Shown: in pieces, positions 10,396 through 22,077 of the stretch
Layout: each line of letters starts with the position of its first letter
Position numbering within the stretch: position 1 is the stretch's first letter
Origin: Diaporthe sp. PMI_573
Taxonomy: Eukaryota > Ascomycota > Sordariomycetes > Diaporthales > Diaporthaceae
NCBI GenBank assembly: GCA_021399435.1
Contig: JAJTUP010000078.1
Span: forward strand, 62,001-126,000
Reading direction: 5' to 3'
Length of the DNA stretch: 64,000 bases
Notes under the pieces: generated by a model
What the model was told of the DNA's origin: nothing
Database searches by the model: none
The model's input: only the letters and a program-made list of their open reading frames with translations
Translations under genes and position numbers: made by a program

Positions 10396-12873
10396 ATGCC
10401 TGACGAGGACGTCAACTGCTGTCTGTGTGGCGCGCCCGTCGACAACACACGGCCATGGCCGCCCTGGATGGCCACCTTATTTTCGAGCGGGTGAGTAGCG
10501 TCTATTCCTTGTTACGAGTCATCGCTTCCAGTTGACTGTCATATCTGATGAAATTGGCCACCAGTATGTGCCATTGACGAGAAATGGGACTCTGCTTTCA
10601 TCAGCGGGGTTGGTGAGCGTCAGCAGTTCGCCGACCTGGTTCCCGATCCACTTCACGCCGCCGCCATCTCAGATGGCGACATGACTGATCGCACTGATCA
10701 AGAACTCATTGAGATAGATATGATCTACAGTGGATTCGGGGAGTCACCGGCAGTCGGACCGGGAGAGCGTGTCCGTGGGTTTCCGTTCCACTGCTCCTGT
10801 TGGGATCTTCTCATGGCTGCTCGCAATGCTCGTGGGGCAACATCTCACGACATTCAGGCACTATTTGATGTTCTCATGTCATTTCCGCGCCATAGAATTG
10901 TTGACCTCGGTCATAACTATGGCGGTGTTGCCGGATATAATCTCGAGGTCGACATTTTTGGTGTTATTGAACCGGTCAATCAGCTTGGTTGTCTCTTGCC
11001 TGGGGAAGAGCCCCGGCTTGTATACGATCGAACAGCTTCATTGCAGATGCAAAAGCAAGACCCAATGCATATTTCCGAAATACAAATTGTCTTCCAGAAT
11101 GGACTAGAAAGTACCAGCCCACCTTATCGGCTACGTTCAGCTGTGCATTCGCGAGACCATGCCACCGAGGCCAAAGAACCCTTCAGAAAACTTCCCGTCG
11201 AACTTCTCCAGCTTATTATTATGGAGCTCTCAACCCCTGATGTCATTTCTTTGAAACAATCATCTAGAGCCTTCCATCGGCTTCCACTACCAGACATCTT
11301 TTGGCGGTCTCGGTTCCTTCCCGGCCGAGAGTTCGAGCATGTGTTTGAAGCCAGAAAACAGTTCCACGACTGCAAAGGTCAATGGGGAACAATATATCAT
11401 AACCTGAGAGCTATGAATCGGACCCCATACCTAACGAACAGGCGCCGCGTTTGGGGTCTTGCTGGGCACCTCAGTGAGCTACTGGATTTGAGGGTCAACA
11501 GTCGCATCTGTGCCGGCACCAAAGTCCGTTCATATTTTGAGCCCGAAGGGGACGCCCAAGAGGATGAAACTACTTGGATTCAGGGCGATCGCTGCTGTCG
11601 CGCATTCAATCAGGGCTTTAATACGGGCTCCAGAGTGCTCTGTGAGCGCACCGTCTTGTTTCCAGCAGTCCTGAGCGCAATTTATGTCTCAACTGTTGGC
11701 ATATCGGGCAAGACCTACGTATCTGGGCTACGAATAGAAACTCCAACGGGTGAGAGTAAACAGATAGGATACGGACGGTCAGGACAAGAAATCCTTCTCA
11801 CCTGGGACCTTCAGATCAAAGCATATCAACTCAAGGGCTTTGAACTTGCTTTGGATCAACATGGCGTGCGCGGCCTGCGTGCTGTGTCAGTGGCAGACGA
11901 TCTATCAGCCTGGGTTGGCCACCATGATGGCATTCCAAAGCGAAGGCTTGTAGTGCCTTGGGGAGGAGAAAACTCTCTTAGTGGCCTTGATAGGATCAAG
12001 GGTGGTTTTGATGAAAGTGATGCTCGAATACCCAAAATCAGAGAGAATGGCACTAACTAGTGTTCCAGGCCCTCAAACTCGTCTCTCTGTCTTTACCGTC
12101 TTCTATGAATCCTGGCACAGAGTCCTCGACACCGGTAACGCCATCACTACGAGACCTTGCACTATGGTTTCCAGAGGTTTCAGCCTCACACCTCTCGTTC
12201 TCGGGTATCACGATGAATGACCTTCATATTGATGATTGTGGCCAGCATCAAAGGCCCCTATCTATGCTGATGTTCGACCAAGTGAAGCACATAAGTCACC
12301 TCGCCACTCTAACACAACAAGGACATTGTGTCATGGGTCTGCAAGTTACGTTTGAAGGCAATGAATCGATATTTCTCGGGTCCAATGAGCCATGCAGGCT
12401 GTCACATCAACAGTCTATTCCATCTATGCTCCTGAAAACGGAAATGTCATTCAACGTCTCTGCAGGCGAGGAGATCATAGCCCTGGATATACTTCAAGAT
12501 GACTATGTTCTTGCTTTCAAGGTAAGCTATTTCAAGCCTAAATGGCATGTTCTTTGAGTGAACCACGGGCAATTGATCAAATCTTAAGGTATATACGAAC
12601 CTTGGACGGGCCGTTGAGTTTCCGCCTCCTGATGATGATGGGTGGGACATGGAGGCTCGGGCTGAGGATGAAGGCGAGATCAAATCACTGAAGCCGGGAT
12701 TGGGAAAAGTTGTCGGTTTCCTCGCCAGAGCGGTATGTTTAGCAGCTCTTCCTCTACATGAGGCCAGCTCTAACCTTAATCTTCAGGGCTCCAACGGACT
12801 ACAAAATCTTGGCCTAGTGCATGATCCGATCCCCGGAGGATCGCATGGCCACAATTGGGTCTCTCCCGGCTAG
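10396..12873 (+). CDS. F-box protein (DUF7600-like family), splice-damaged, possible pseudogene
   Basis: The core is an uninterrupted 459-codon frame (10681-12060). The F-box is at KLPVELLQLIIMELS (about 11190-11260), followed by the FWRSRF block usual in this fungal family. A likely first exon (10396-10490) starts MPDEDVNCCLCG, a CxxC motif. Later exons 12069-12521, 12589-12732 and 12787-12873 join cleanly (introns 67 and 54 bp) and end at TAG 12871. Two junctions are faulty. Intron 1 (10491-10564) joins with a one-base phase error. The expected phase-0 donor after GGFD, at 12013-12014, reads GA (GAAAGTGATG) instead of GT, although a good branch point (CACTAAC) and acceptor (CCAG 12068) remain. 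F-box proteins recruit substrates to SCF ubiquitin ligases. The gene may no longer make a full protein. Confidence 0.65.
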
Positions 12874-13270
12874 GGGAGGAGGCTGCGTTGTGAGGTCATA
12901 ATCCGCGTGAGGTGTCACGGCCATTACGACTGGAGACCATCCTTGATTGCTTCGCTCGGAAGTCTGGCTTGGCGAGTTCCACAGCACACGAGGCCAGCTC
13001 GCTAATTGCTGTTCGAGGTATGGCAGTCCGTCTGACATGCACTGCCACTGCAGGCGGCCCAAGGCAGCGTAGCACATCATACCTAGGCACAGCACAAACC
13101 TCGCCGTTACACAAACGATGTTGAACAGTGTGAAGGTGACAACCAGAGGGCATAAGCATGGGCATGCGCCTAAAGGGCGAGTCCAATACAATAACACTAT
13201 ATAATGCATTACTGTCCAACAAAATAGTGGACCCAGTACGCCACCCAATGACACCTCAGAACCCCCTCAA
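12867..13270. repeat. direct repeat copy B (between F-box gene and CTF18)
   Basis: Diverged copy of 9351-9880 in the same orientation. On the minus strand it still holds an ATG (12926) and a 5' coding remnant (MAV..HADYDL) matching the DUF7708 start (MAV..RADYDL), but the remnant runs into the 3' end of the F-box gene instead of a gene body. Its right edge is the authentic last codons of CTF18. The stop codon of the F-box gene lies in its left edge. Confidence 0.75.
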
Positions 13271-16200
13271 GAAATCCTCCAAGGTAATAGGCTTCCTCAC
13301 AGCATTATTCAGTCCCTCATAATACGTAACCCAGACCAGATTCTCCCCTTTGTCAGCAGCCTGCCCCTTCTTCTGCCCGCCACTATTCCCATCAATCTCA
13401 GCCAGCGGCTTCTCCATCACGACGCGCCCGAAGAAGTCCTTCTTGACAATGGTCGACATGATGGGGAGGGCCTTCTTCCCGGCAGCGCTGGTGGCGTTCT
13501 CCTTGTCGTCGTGGGGCAGCAGCGCCTCGTGGTGCTGGTCCCCCGGCCCGGCGGCGCCCATGCCGGCCCGGAAGCGCGCCTGGCGCGCGGCCGTCTCGCG
13601 CTGCGCGATGGTCTTCTGCAGCTCCTGGTCGAGGACCTGGCGGACTGCGTAGCGGACTGGGATCTGTGCGGCTAGGACCTGTGCGCCTGCCGTCTCGAAG
13701 GTCGAGAGCATGTCGAGGTCACTGCGGGATGGAATCAGCATCGGGTTGCGGGGATGTAGGGGGGAGTTCAACTTACGGGTCCATGCGGTACACCCACTGT
13801 GCCCGCCCCGCCATGGACGGGTTGGAGTCCTCGATCTTGCCCTTCACCAGGGCGATGCCCACTTCGGCCAGCACCTCGGCCCCTCTCTTGACCATGTTCT
13901 TTTCAGACTCACGTCGCACGCTCGCAATGGCGCCTTTGTCGCCACTCCCGCCCACGACCACGGGCTTGACATCCGGCGAGACCAAGCGGACCAGGTACGG
14001 CAGGAAATCTGTAGCGATGTCCTCGGGGCTTCTGAAAGCCCGCATCAGGGTGGGCGGTAGTTGGCCCTGGAGGCCTTGCAGCAAGGCCCGGTTCTGTTTG
14101 ATTGTCTCGTGCGCAGTGTAGTCGGCACGAGGCCCGGTAAATGGTAGCGGCGCTTCTTCACCCCCGGCATCGCCTTCTGCGGCTCGCCACTGCTTGTCAT
14201 AGCCCATGTTGGCATGCGGTCGGTGTGGGCTAGCAAAGAGGTGGTGACACGCCAGGACGGGCTGGCTGAGGTAGGGTGCAAGTTCCCAATCCTGACTGGA
14301 GTAAAGTCGTGAGGAACAGTCATCGTGGAAGCTGAGCCATTCGTAGGCTTCGGTTGGTTTGGAGAGATAAGAATCGTCGTTGAAGTCGCGGTTGGGATAC
14401 TCGGACAAGACGTCGGTTAGGATTCGGTCCACCTCGCCGCTCGTGTCCACCATTTCACGTAGCCGTTCGATGGCATGCTTCTTCAAATGTTCTGTGAATC
14501 CAAGCTGGGCCTGTGGTTGTTCGTGCCGTGTCTTCTTGCTCACGCTCACGTCGGCTTGCCGGGGAAACCCAGCGCCCTCTTGGAAAACACGCCTGACGAT
14601 CTCCTTGACGCCTCCTCGGCCGAGGCCACGGGCGCCGCCGCCACCGTGTTGCAATTCCTGGACGATGTTCTTATCGATCCACTGGCGTGTGAGCTGCACC
14701 GGCCCTCTCGAATCTTGTGCCTTCAGCCTGCCAGCAACCCATTCTCCCACGACCATCACACCTCTGAGATCGCCTTCTGCAGCACTCTCGGCGCCTCTCT
14801 TGGCATCCAGTGCATTCGACATACCCCAAGCCGACTCGCACAGCTTCCGTGCGGCGTCCTTCTCGCAGGGGATACCTTCTTTCTCAAAGACTGCCTTCAG
14901 TCTGCCAACGACAGCATCGACAGATGGCTTTCCAATGCGAATAATTTCTGCTAGGCCCGATTGTCGGAGGGGCCGCAGCGACGGATGATACACATCGTTG
15001 CAGATGAGGATCAGGGGCCTCATTTGGCGGAAGTCGTCGCCCTTCTTTTTCTTCTTCGCCGCCGCTGCCCCTGCGGGCCCAGAGCTGTTCTTCTGGTCCG
15101 TCATGACCAGGTCGATCAAAGCCTTGACGAATCCACCCTCTCCCGAGGCACCGGAGCCGGTTGTGACACCATCCACTTCATCCACCACGACACACGCTGG
15201 GCGGGCAACCTTGACTTTGGCCCCGGGTTTTGGCTTCGCGTGCTCGACCGTCTTCACGCTCTCGGTGCCCAGACTGGTCCTGATCCGTCCCTTGACAACC
15301 GCACTACTTCGGTCATCGCTTGCATTGATCTCGATAACCTCATACCCGGCCTGCCGCGCGCAAACATGCGCAAGCGTCGTCTTCCCCAATCCAGGTGGCC
15401 CGGTTAGCATGAGGATTTTCCGGTGTGGTCTCTCTTCCTCCTCTTGCTGCTGGGCTGCCTGTTTCCTCGCGGAGGCAGGCTTGGGTCGAGCTGATTTGGG
15501 GAAGACAATCGTGTCCCAGCGCTTGAGCCATCGCAAGACCTGCCTATTGGTCAGGTCATCGCCCACGAGGTCTATGAAGTTCCGGGCGCGGTATTTCTCG
15601 GTCCATAGCATGGTCTTCTTTGGCATTCTGGGGTTCGAGGTTCCGTGTTCCACAGACTGCATTACAGGCCTGGTGTGGCTCGAATCTGGCTTCGTCTTAG
15701 TCCTCGAAGCTTCGATATCCTTGGTCGCATCTCCCATGAGCTTGTGGATATCGATACCAAAGTAAGCGCGCTTCGCCCGGCCTTCTTTCGTTCTCGACCG
15801 CTCGGCAACCATATCCTTGTAGTCAACTCTGGTCGTAGTCATGCGCTTCAGGACACCATCGGACTTGCCCGAGCAAGTGACGAATGCGTAACCATCCCTC
15901 CCAATTCTTGTCTGTGTGCGAGTCTCTGTCTGCGCCTCGTTTCGGCTGAAGAGCCGGGAGTAGCGAGCTTCCTCCTCTTCGTCCACAGTGATTGCGTCCC
16001 TCGGCTGAGTCTCTGGGGTCTGTGTGGGCTCTTGTTCGACTTCTGCTGGCCTGATCTCGAGAGGAGGAGGATTCTCTGTTGCCGTCTTGTCTGCTGTCAA
16101 GTCTGAAGGCGCCCTCGGATCGACGAGCATAATTCGTTTTGGGCTTGGCTGGTGGGACAGATCTTCTTCTTCGTCCGAGTCCTCCATGATGAAGCCTCCT

Positions 16201-16310
16201 CTCGCCTTGGGTCTCGTTGTTTTTGGGTAGTCATCTCGAAAAGGTCGCTTTGGAGGAATTGCGGGTGACGAGCTCGGGGGATACATGATTGGAGAGGATG
16301 GAGCAGCCAT
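13256..16310 (-). CDS. CTF18: Chromosome transmission fidelity protein 18 (alternative RFC large subunit)
   Basis: Two exons (16310-13777 and 13721-13256) with a 55-bp GTAAGT...GCAG intron give 999 residues. Ctf18 replaces Rfc1 in an alternative clamp loader with Rfc2-5, Dcc1 and Ctf8, acting on PCNA in sister-chromatid cohesion and the replication checkpoint. The N-terminus is disordered and acidic (EDSDEEED). The AAA module has GPPGLGKTTLAH near residue 303, VIEINASDDRS, Walker B ACVVVDEVDG, and LILICNDVYHPSLRPLR, which is characteristic of Ctf18 rather than Rfc1. ATG 16310 begins MAAPSSP. The junction restores YRMDPDLDMLSTF. The end is LEDFLRGF. It is divergent from the surface-protein gene at 17225. 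Confidence 0.92.
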
Positions 16311-17224
16311 GATTGCAGACGCAGGGAATTAATCGTGCGTGCTGGAATCGTAGAGTTGGCGTGGAGACTTTACTGGTACCAATTGTGTGCATTGGTAGCC
16401 CAGATCGTGGCTCTGGTGGAAGGTCAAAGTGGTGTGGATAGACGCGTCGGGATACACTTACAGTAGACGCGTCCCAAAATGTTGGAGACGCGACCCACCA
16501 CCCCAAACAACCCCCCGCCCCCGACAACCGCTCTCGACTTGTCATCCCTAACCCTTGTGACGACAACCTTTTCCACCTTTCATCTCAAATGCTGCTTCAC
16601 TTGGCCCTGGCGAGACACAACTCTCGTCGCCAGATATCGTTGGCAATGTCGTCAATTGTCCGATATCCGCTTATATTAATGGGACGTCTGAAGGGAACGC
16701 TGATTCACATGTGATCATAGGTCACGACTTGTCCTAGCCTCGGTTTGCTGCGGTAGACCGGCTGTTATCCCAGGTCAGCTGTCCAGAAACCGAGAGCATC
16801 ATCATCAACGACATCGTGAGGTTAAGTTCCACGACGTGAGGCAAAGACATGACAATGAACCAGATAGGGAAATGCCGTCTGTCTGTGGCGCAATCTGATT
16901 GACTGCCCTACAAGGCACAGGGGCCAGCCTCCTCCTTCTAGGCTCCAAGGCCTGCCAAGAAGCTGACGCCACGATTTGGGACTCTTTAATCTCACATCAT
17001 GCGAAGGATTCGTTCCAGCCACACTGGATAAGGAGCGCCGCAGTACACAATCCGATCTCCTAAACTCTGAGTCCGAGCGTGCGGGCGCTTCCTCACGACA
17101 TCAGCGCATTGCCTCGCCAAGGACAAATTCATAAAAGCGAACCATCGCTCGTCGCTCACCATACTTGGCGCACGCATAACCTACATCTCTGCACCACAGT
17201 TTTGAGAGTCCGAATTCAGCAGCA
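16311..17224. other. divergent promoter region between CTF18 and the surface-protein gene
   Basis: 914 bp hold the 5' flanks of both genes. ACGCGTC motifs (MluI-box-like, ACGCGT) occur near 16440-16475, which would suit cell-cycle control of the replication gene. This reading is tentative. No open frame with family features was found. Confidence 0.4.
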
Positions 17225-18163
17225 ATGGCAGCCAAACTTTCTCTTCTCTCGCTTTCCGCCATCTTGGCCTCGGCCCCTCTTGGCTCTTGTTATTCACAAA
17301 GTATCGCGGGGTCGAGCGAGCGTGGGCTATTTGATATTCCCACCGCAGAGTATGCCGGCAAAGACAAAGCCAACGCCACTGGAACCATTACCTTCGACGG
17401 GTACTCATTGAGCATTGCGGTGAAAGCCGACGTCCTCCTTCCGAACACATCAGACACCAGCACCATGACCTCTGTCATCTCTCTCGAGAAGGATCAATCC
17501 GTCCGAAACCAGACGGCCTGTTTTGGCGTTTTCCATGGCCTATCGGCCAACATCAGCGCCGCATCAATAGATCTCGATTCGCAAGATGGTTTCGGCTGTG
17601 GCCGAATGTTGACGAGCCAGTGCGTGTCTGACTTGTTCTCCGCGTCCAACGACGTCTTCCAGAGAGACTGCAGTGGCTACTTGCCGGAGATCCCATGGAG
17701 CTGTGAGGATCAATTTAGTGACAGGAGCGGAGCGAGCTTTTGTGAGTAGCAGTCCGACAAGCACTGTCCTGAGAGAGAACGTCGCAGCTGATAAGACGTA
17801 GCTATTCCATCCGCGGATGAGCAGATCCTCTACCAGTACGGCCCAGAGCCTGCCGCGCCGGGGGATGAGGCACTTTGGTTGGCTGCCGCGACCAACATCT
17901 GGCCCATCTTTGTCACTACCTTCGTGGAGAATGGATCAACGTGGGAGGCGGATACCTACTTGAGTTGCCTTCGACCGGATACCTTCAAGGAGGGGACAAC
18001 GAGGCCCTCTGCAGAGCCGAATGGAACTCAACCTGGTGATGACGACCCGACGGCGACGGCTAGCCCTACGCCTTCTCCCACCAATGCTGCATCGCAAGCT
18101 AGCCTGACTGTTGCTGTTGCTGTGGTCGGGCTTGTCTTCAACGCGGCCATGCTGTTCATGTGA
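17225..18163 (+). CDS. secreted, probably GPI-anchored surface protein of unknown function
   Basis: Exons 17225-17741 and 17802-18163 with a 60-bp intron (GTGAGT...ACGTAG, phase 1) give 292 residues. The N-terminus is a signal peptide (basic start, a Leu/Ala core, then LGSCYS). The mature part has several Cys and N-glycosylation sequons (NAT, NTS, NQT, NIS). A Thr/Ser/Pro-rich linker (TATASPTPSPTNAAS) precedes a hydrophobic tail ending at the stop (VAVAVVGLVF...MLFM), the layout of a GPI-anchor signal with cleavage near NAAS. No catalytic motif is recognised. It is likely a cell-wall or plasma-membrane protein. ATG 17225 sits at the signal peptide in AGCAATGGC context. Confidence 0.75.
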
Positions 18164-19915
18164 GGGGGGCAAGTATATATCTCCCGAGTCGTTTGCATAG
18201 TCTTTTCTCGTACTCCACATATCGTTAAATTCTTCCAATCCTCACCAGTGCTCATCTATGCGTGTCCACAACAACCACACAGTCTGCCCTTGACATTTTC
18301 CTTCTGCGAGCAGCAATACTCCCTTCCTATACCCATATTAAACGCCCGTTTTTGCATTTCCCGGACCAAACACCACTGGTCTGCCCAAACGTTCTTGCGG
18401 CAAGGGCCTGGCCAGGGTCCCGCTTTTTCTCGCGCTATACAGCCCAACTTTACACCTGACTACATCCAAATCGTCTCAGACGGAAAGAGGTCCAGTAACG
18501 GCATTCTCATCTCCTTGTCGGCAAACGATTGATCCTTGAAGCACTCATTTTATGGGCCTTTTCCCATACATTGGTGGCTCGTGGCTTTCATATTTCCTCA
18601 ACAACGTTACCAATTTACCCTCACGCTTTCCGAGAGTCAGTCCTCGGGTGTCTTGCGCTTTACTTAAATCAGCTTGTTCCAGATCTGTCGAACAAGCCAC
18701 CAGAGGCATTCGTCCCGACTTTCGGCCCGTTCCGCACTGGAGAGCCTTGTCCAATCCATTTGAAGCTGAAGCACTCGAGGCAACACAGGCCTCCGAACAG
18801 TCCTTGATTGGCACCGTTCGTGGGGTTTTGACAGAAGCTACAGCCGCAGCTCACTGGCTCCTGTAAAAGCGCCGTTTGCCTTACCTGCGTGGGACCTTCA
18901 AGTCGTCCTGGCCGTTATCAACCCGAGACTTGCTCTCTTCTGTCTCCTTCCTTGAGGCCCTGAACAACAACCAGGTAGACTGGCTGCCAGGTCCGCCGCT
19001 CGACTTTGTGGGTCAGCCAGTTGGCACTCTTCTCTGCCAATATCGGTACCGTCCTGTAATGGAGAGCTGCACCTCTGCCATCTCTACCATACAAGCGGCG
19101 TATGCAAGCCAACCTTGATTTACAGATATCCTGTGTCAGTCTGGAATTCCTTGGGGCACTGCAAGGATCCATAAGATCTGTTATCTATCAGTACTGGTTT
19201 CGGAAGACCATTCACACAATTCAACCTATTGACTTGTGCTTCCGGGCAAACCCACCCGGAGTGCGCTCAACTTTCACCACAGACATTCACTGTAACAAGA
19301 CATTGAGCATCCTACCAGCCGCCCCGCATCGACCAAAGCTCAGCACTACTGAACATCGCCTCAGCAACCAGACCAGGGCACAGTTTGTATTTCGTCCCTT
19401 CCTCCCTTTCGTCCCATCTCTCTTGGGAATTTCAATGCACCTGTTTTGAGACCTTCCCTCAGCAAATCAAGGCCAAGGGGCAGTCTCTTGCGCTCTACAA
19501 AGACTGATTTCGGACACCAAGTCAACACCATCTGGTCGCACAAGAGCAACAAAGGTGAGCATGATTCTTTTTGGCATTTGCAATAGATGAGGAGACGACC
19601 AACAGTCATCCCACTTCACTTCATCAAATTCCTATTCGTCAGCCCTCTTCCAACACCACCAGACCAACACTACTGTCGCTGGTTTGCAGCGACACATCTT
19701 AGGCAAATGCTTCACTTACCCCTAGTTCCCTTTGTAACCCTAAATTCAAGAAGTCCATTCCACAATACTAATTACAAGTGTTTGCTAACCAAAGCTACCA
19801 GATAACAGATCTGGCACGGTCGGTCTGTATCTGCACATAGTTCCCCAGGCAATCCTGGTAGATATCACTGGATCTCCACAACATTCAGGACTTCCAGTTG
19901 TCGAGTGCACTCAAA
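18164..19915. other. long intergenic, probable promoter and leader of the next gene
   Basis: 1.75 kb, pyrimidine-rich in places (for example 19390-19450). Only short open frames without family features are present. Long leaders of this kind are common ahead of fungal transcription-factor genes, which fits the gene at 19916. No RNA gene or repeat found. Confidence 0.4.
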
Positions 19916-22077
19916 ATGCCTCCCAAACAGGTCAAATCTGACCCTGAGGTCAAGAGCCAGGAGTCCCCTGACTTGTGGACGATCCAGCCTGTCCCTGGCC
20001 ACATCACTTCCCCAGGTACCGGAACTACTTCGGGTAAGTCCTCTGCACCAGTTTGTTATCACGACATAGTTAGACTTGCCTATCTGCAAGTATCTTGGAC
20101 TTATATGGGAAATGGAGTAGTACCAAGGACATCCCGGGAGACCCGCTCCAACGTTCCGTCCATCATACTACAGAGGCTCTAGTTCTTTCACAATAGCACA
20201 ATGTTTCCAGTCCAGCTGCTAAACTGAAGCATGTACCCAGAGATCACTCATCCGTTCCCCCAACCCCCTTTCCCCCTGGGCTTCCTATACCCCAAAGTTA
20301 TCATCCTGATCGTCCTTCTCTTTCGACCCTTGTCACCCCTTGCAAGCCAGCAAGCTGCTCACGCTAAATTTTCGTCCCAGGTTTTGGACTCTCGAACCCT
20401 CCTCCACGTCACCCTCTCCCAGTGATTCACGAGACTGGAGAGTCCTACTTCAGTTCCCAGTTTCCTCTTCTTCAAGGCACTGCTCAGGGACTCGTCCCAG
20501 ACTCGTTTCCTTACCCCAACATCAGCGGTATCGGTAATTTCCCGAGCGCCTCTCAGGACCCATTCTCCTTTAACCCCTCGTACTCGACTGGATATTACAA
20601 CATGAACAACATGTCTCGAACCGTCTTGCCTTCCTCCCGCAACGCTCGCAACCAAGGCCTAGGCAGCTCTGGCACCGGTGCGGGCATAACCAAGCGCTCG
20701 TCCCACCAGCACGGCCAGACTGGCATCGCTACGAACCAGGCTGCGACTCGGGCAGCTCTTGACATGGCAGTCAACCCGGGTCAGATTTTCAACCAGAATC
20801 AAGGCTTCGGCGTCGACCTCACAGGTATGGACTACCCTACTGATAGCCAGAACATCATGGGCCTCTACGGCAGTACTCTGAACTCCGGACTGGACCCCAA
20901 CTCCTTCGCATTGAGTAGCTACAATCCTTTCCCCGACGTTGGCGGAGGAATGCCGCAGAACGCGCAGGGTCAGGACTACAGGAACATCAGCCCGGTCCCC
21001 AAGTTCGACCCTGACCTCCTCTCCGCAAGCCCGGACTTCATCACGCCCAATCAGTACGAGAGCTTCGGAGAGGATGAGTACGAGAGCAAACCCGATTCCC
21101 GCGGCGTCCGCGCCCAGGGCACCCCAACCCCGGCTGCCCGGCAGCGGCGGACCTCCCTGGCCCTGGCTGACATCTCCCCCGCCACCGCAGTCACCAGCAG
21201 CCCGGCGGACAGCTCCTACGAAGCCCCGGAGCAGCAGGGAAGCGGCGGCGGCACTGGCAGCGGCAGCGGCAGACAGCCAACCAACCCCCCAGCCTACCAG
21301 GCGCACGTGCCCCCGAACCGGATCGCAGAGGCGGGCCCTGTGAGGCACCCAGACCCGGAGTGGCGCCCCTACGGCGTGAACCACTGGCACGTGTTCCTCC
21401 GCGAGCCGACGACCCTAAAGTACCTCTCCAGCACGGAGATCAAGGACATCCGCGAGCACTGCTACGAGCTCGCGTCCAAGAAGGCCGCCAGCGGGGAGGA
21501 CGGCGAGGACAACGACGAGCCCCAGCCCGTGACCGAGGGATCCCCGTACACCACGGCGGACGCGCAGGCCGTCTGGAAGCACTGCGACGCGTACGTGCGG
21601 CGCCGCAGCCAGGTCCGCAACAACCAGGCGGCGCGGCGCTCCCGCCAGCGCAAGGACGCCGAGACGAGGTACTGGAAGGCGAAAGCGCTCGAGTACGGCG
21701 CGCCGGACCACGAGTTCGACTGGAGCCTTGCTGGGGAGTCGCCCCCTGCCCCGGCCCCGGCCACGGCCCCGGCCCAGGGTGGCAGCTCCTCCTCGCGTGC
21801 TGCTGCTGTTGCTGGGGAGGGCGGTGGAGCCGTACAGACGAGGGCGAGGGCGAGGCGTCAGCGGCAAGGTGGTGAGGGTCAGGTTCAGGGTCAGGGCCAG
21901 GGACAAGGTCAGGGCCAGATTGGCAGGGGTGGTGGACGACAGGGACAGGCGGCCGCTCGACGGGCATCTGCTCCTTCTTCAGCCCGGCCCGACTTTGATT
22001 TCAACCAGCTGCCCGAGTACGATGAAGATGACAAGAGGTTCGGCAACGACTTCGACGCCTTCACCGGTGAATACTGA
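19916..22077 (+). CDS. bZIP-like transcriptional regulator
   Basis: The main frame (20423-22077) is open but has no early ATG. A short upstream exon, 19916-20033 (ATG, MPPKQVKSDPEV..), joins it in phase through a GTAAGT donor and a CTCCCAG acceptor, giving 590 residues with a 389-bp intron. Next comes a polar Gln/Ser/Asn-rich region, then a conserved-looking block (WRPYGVNHWHVFLREPTTLKYLS). Near residues 430-460 there is a basic motif, RNNQAARRSRQRKD, matching the bZIP basic-region pattern (N-x-x-A-A-x-x-S/C-R) but without a clear leucine zipper after it. The C-terminus has a GQGQGQ repeat, RGGG, and an acidic end. It is probably nuclear. The alternative start is the internal ATG near 20602. 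Confidence 0.7.

Noticed and set aside
14961..15765. Plus-strand frames over CTF18
   Set aside because: Antisense shadows, while the minus strand has clear AAA motifs.
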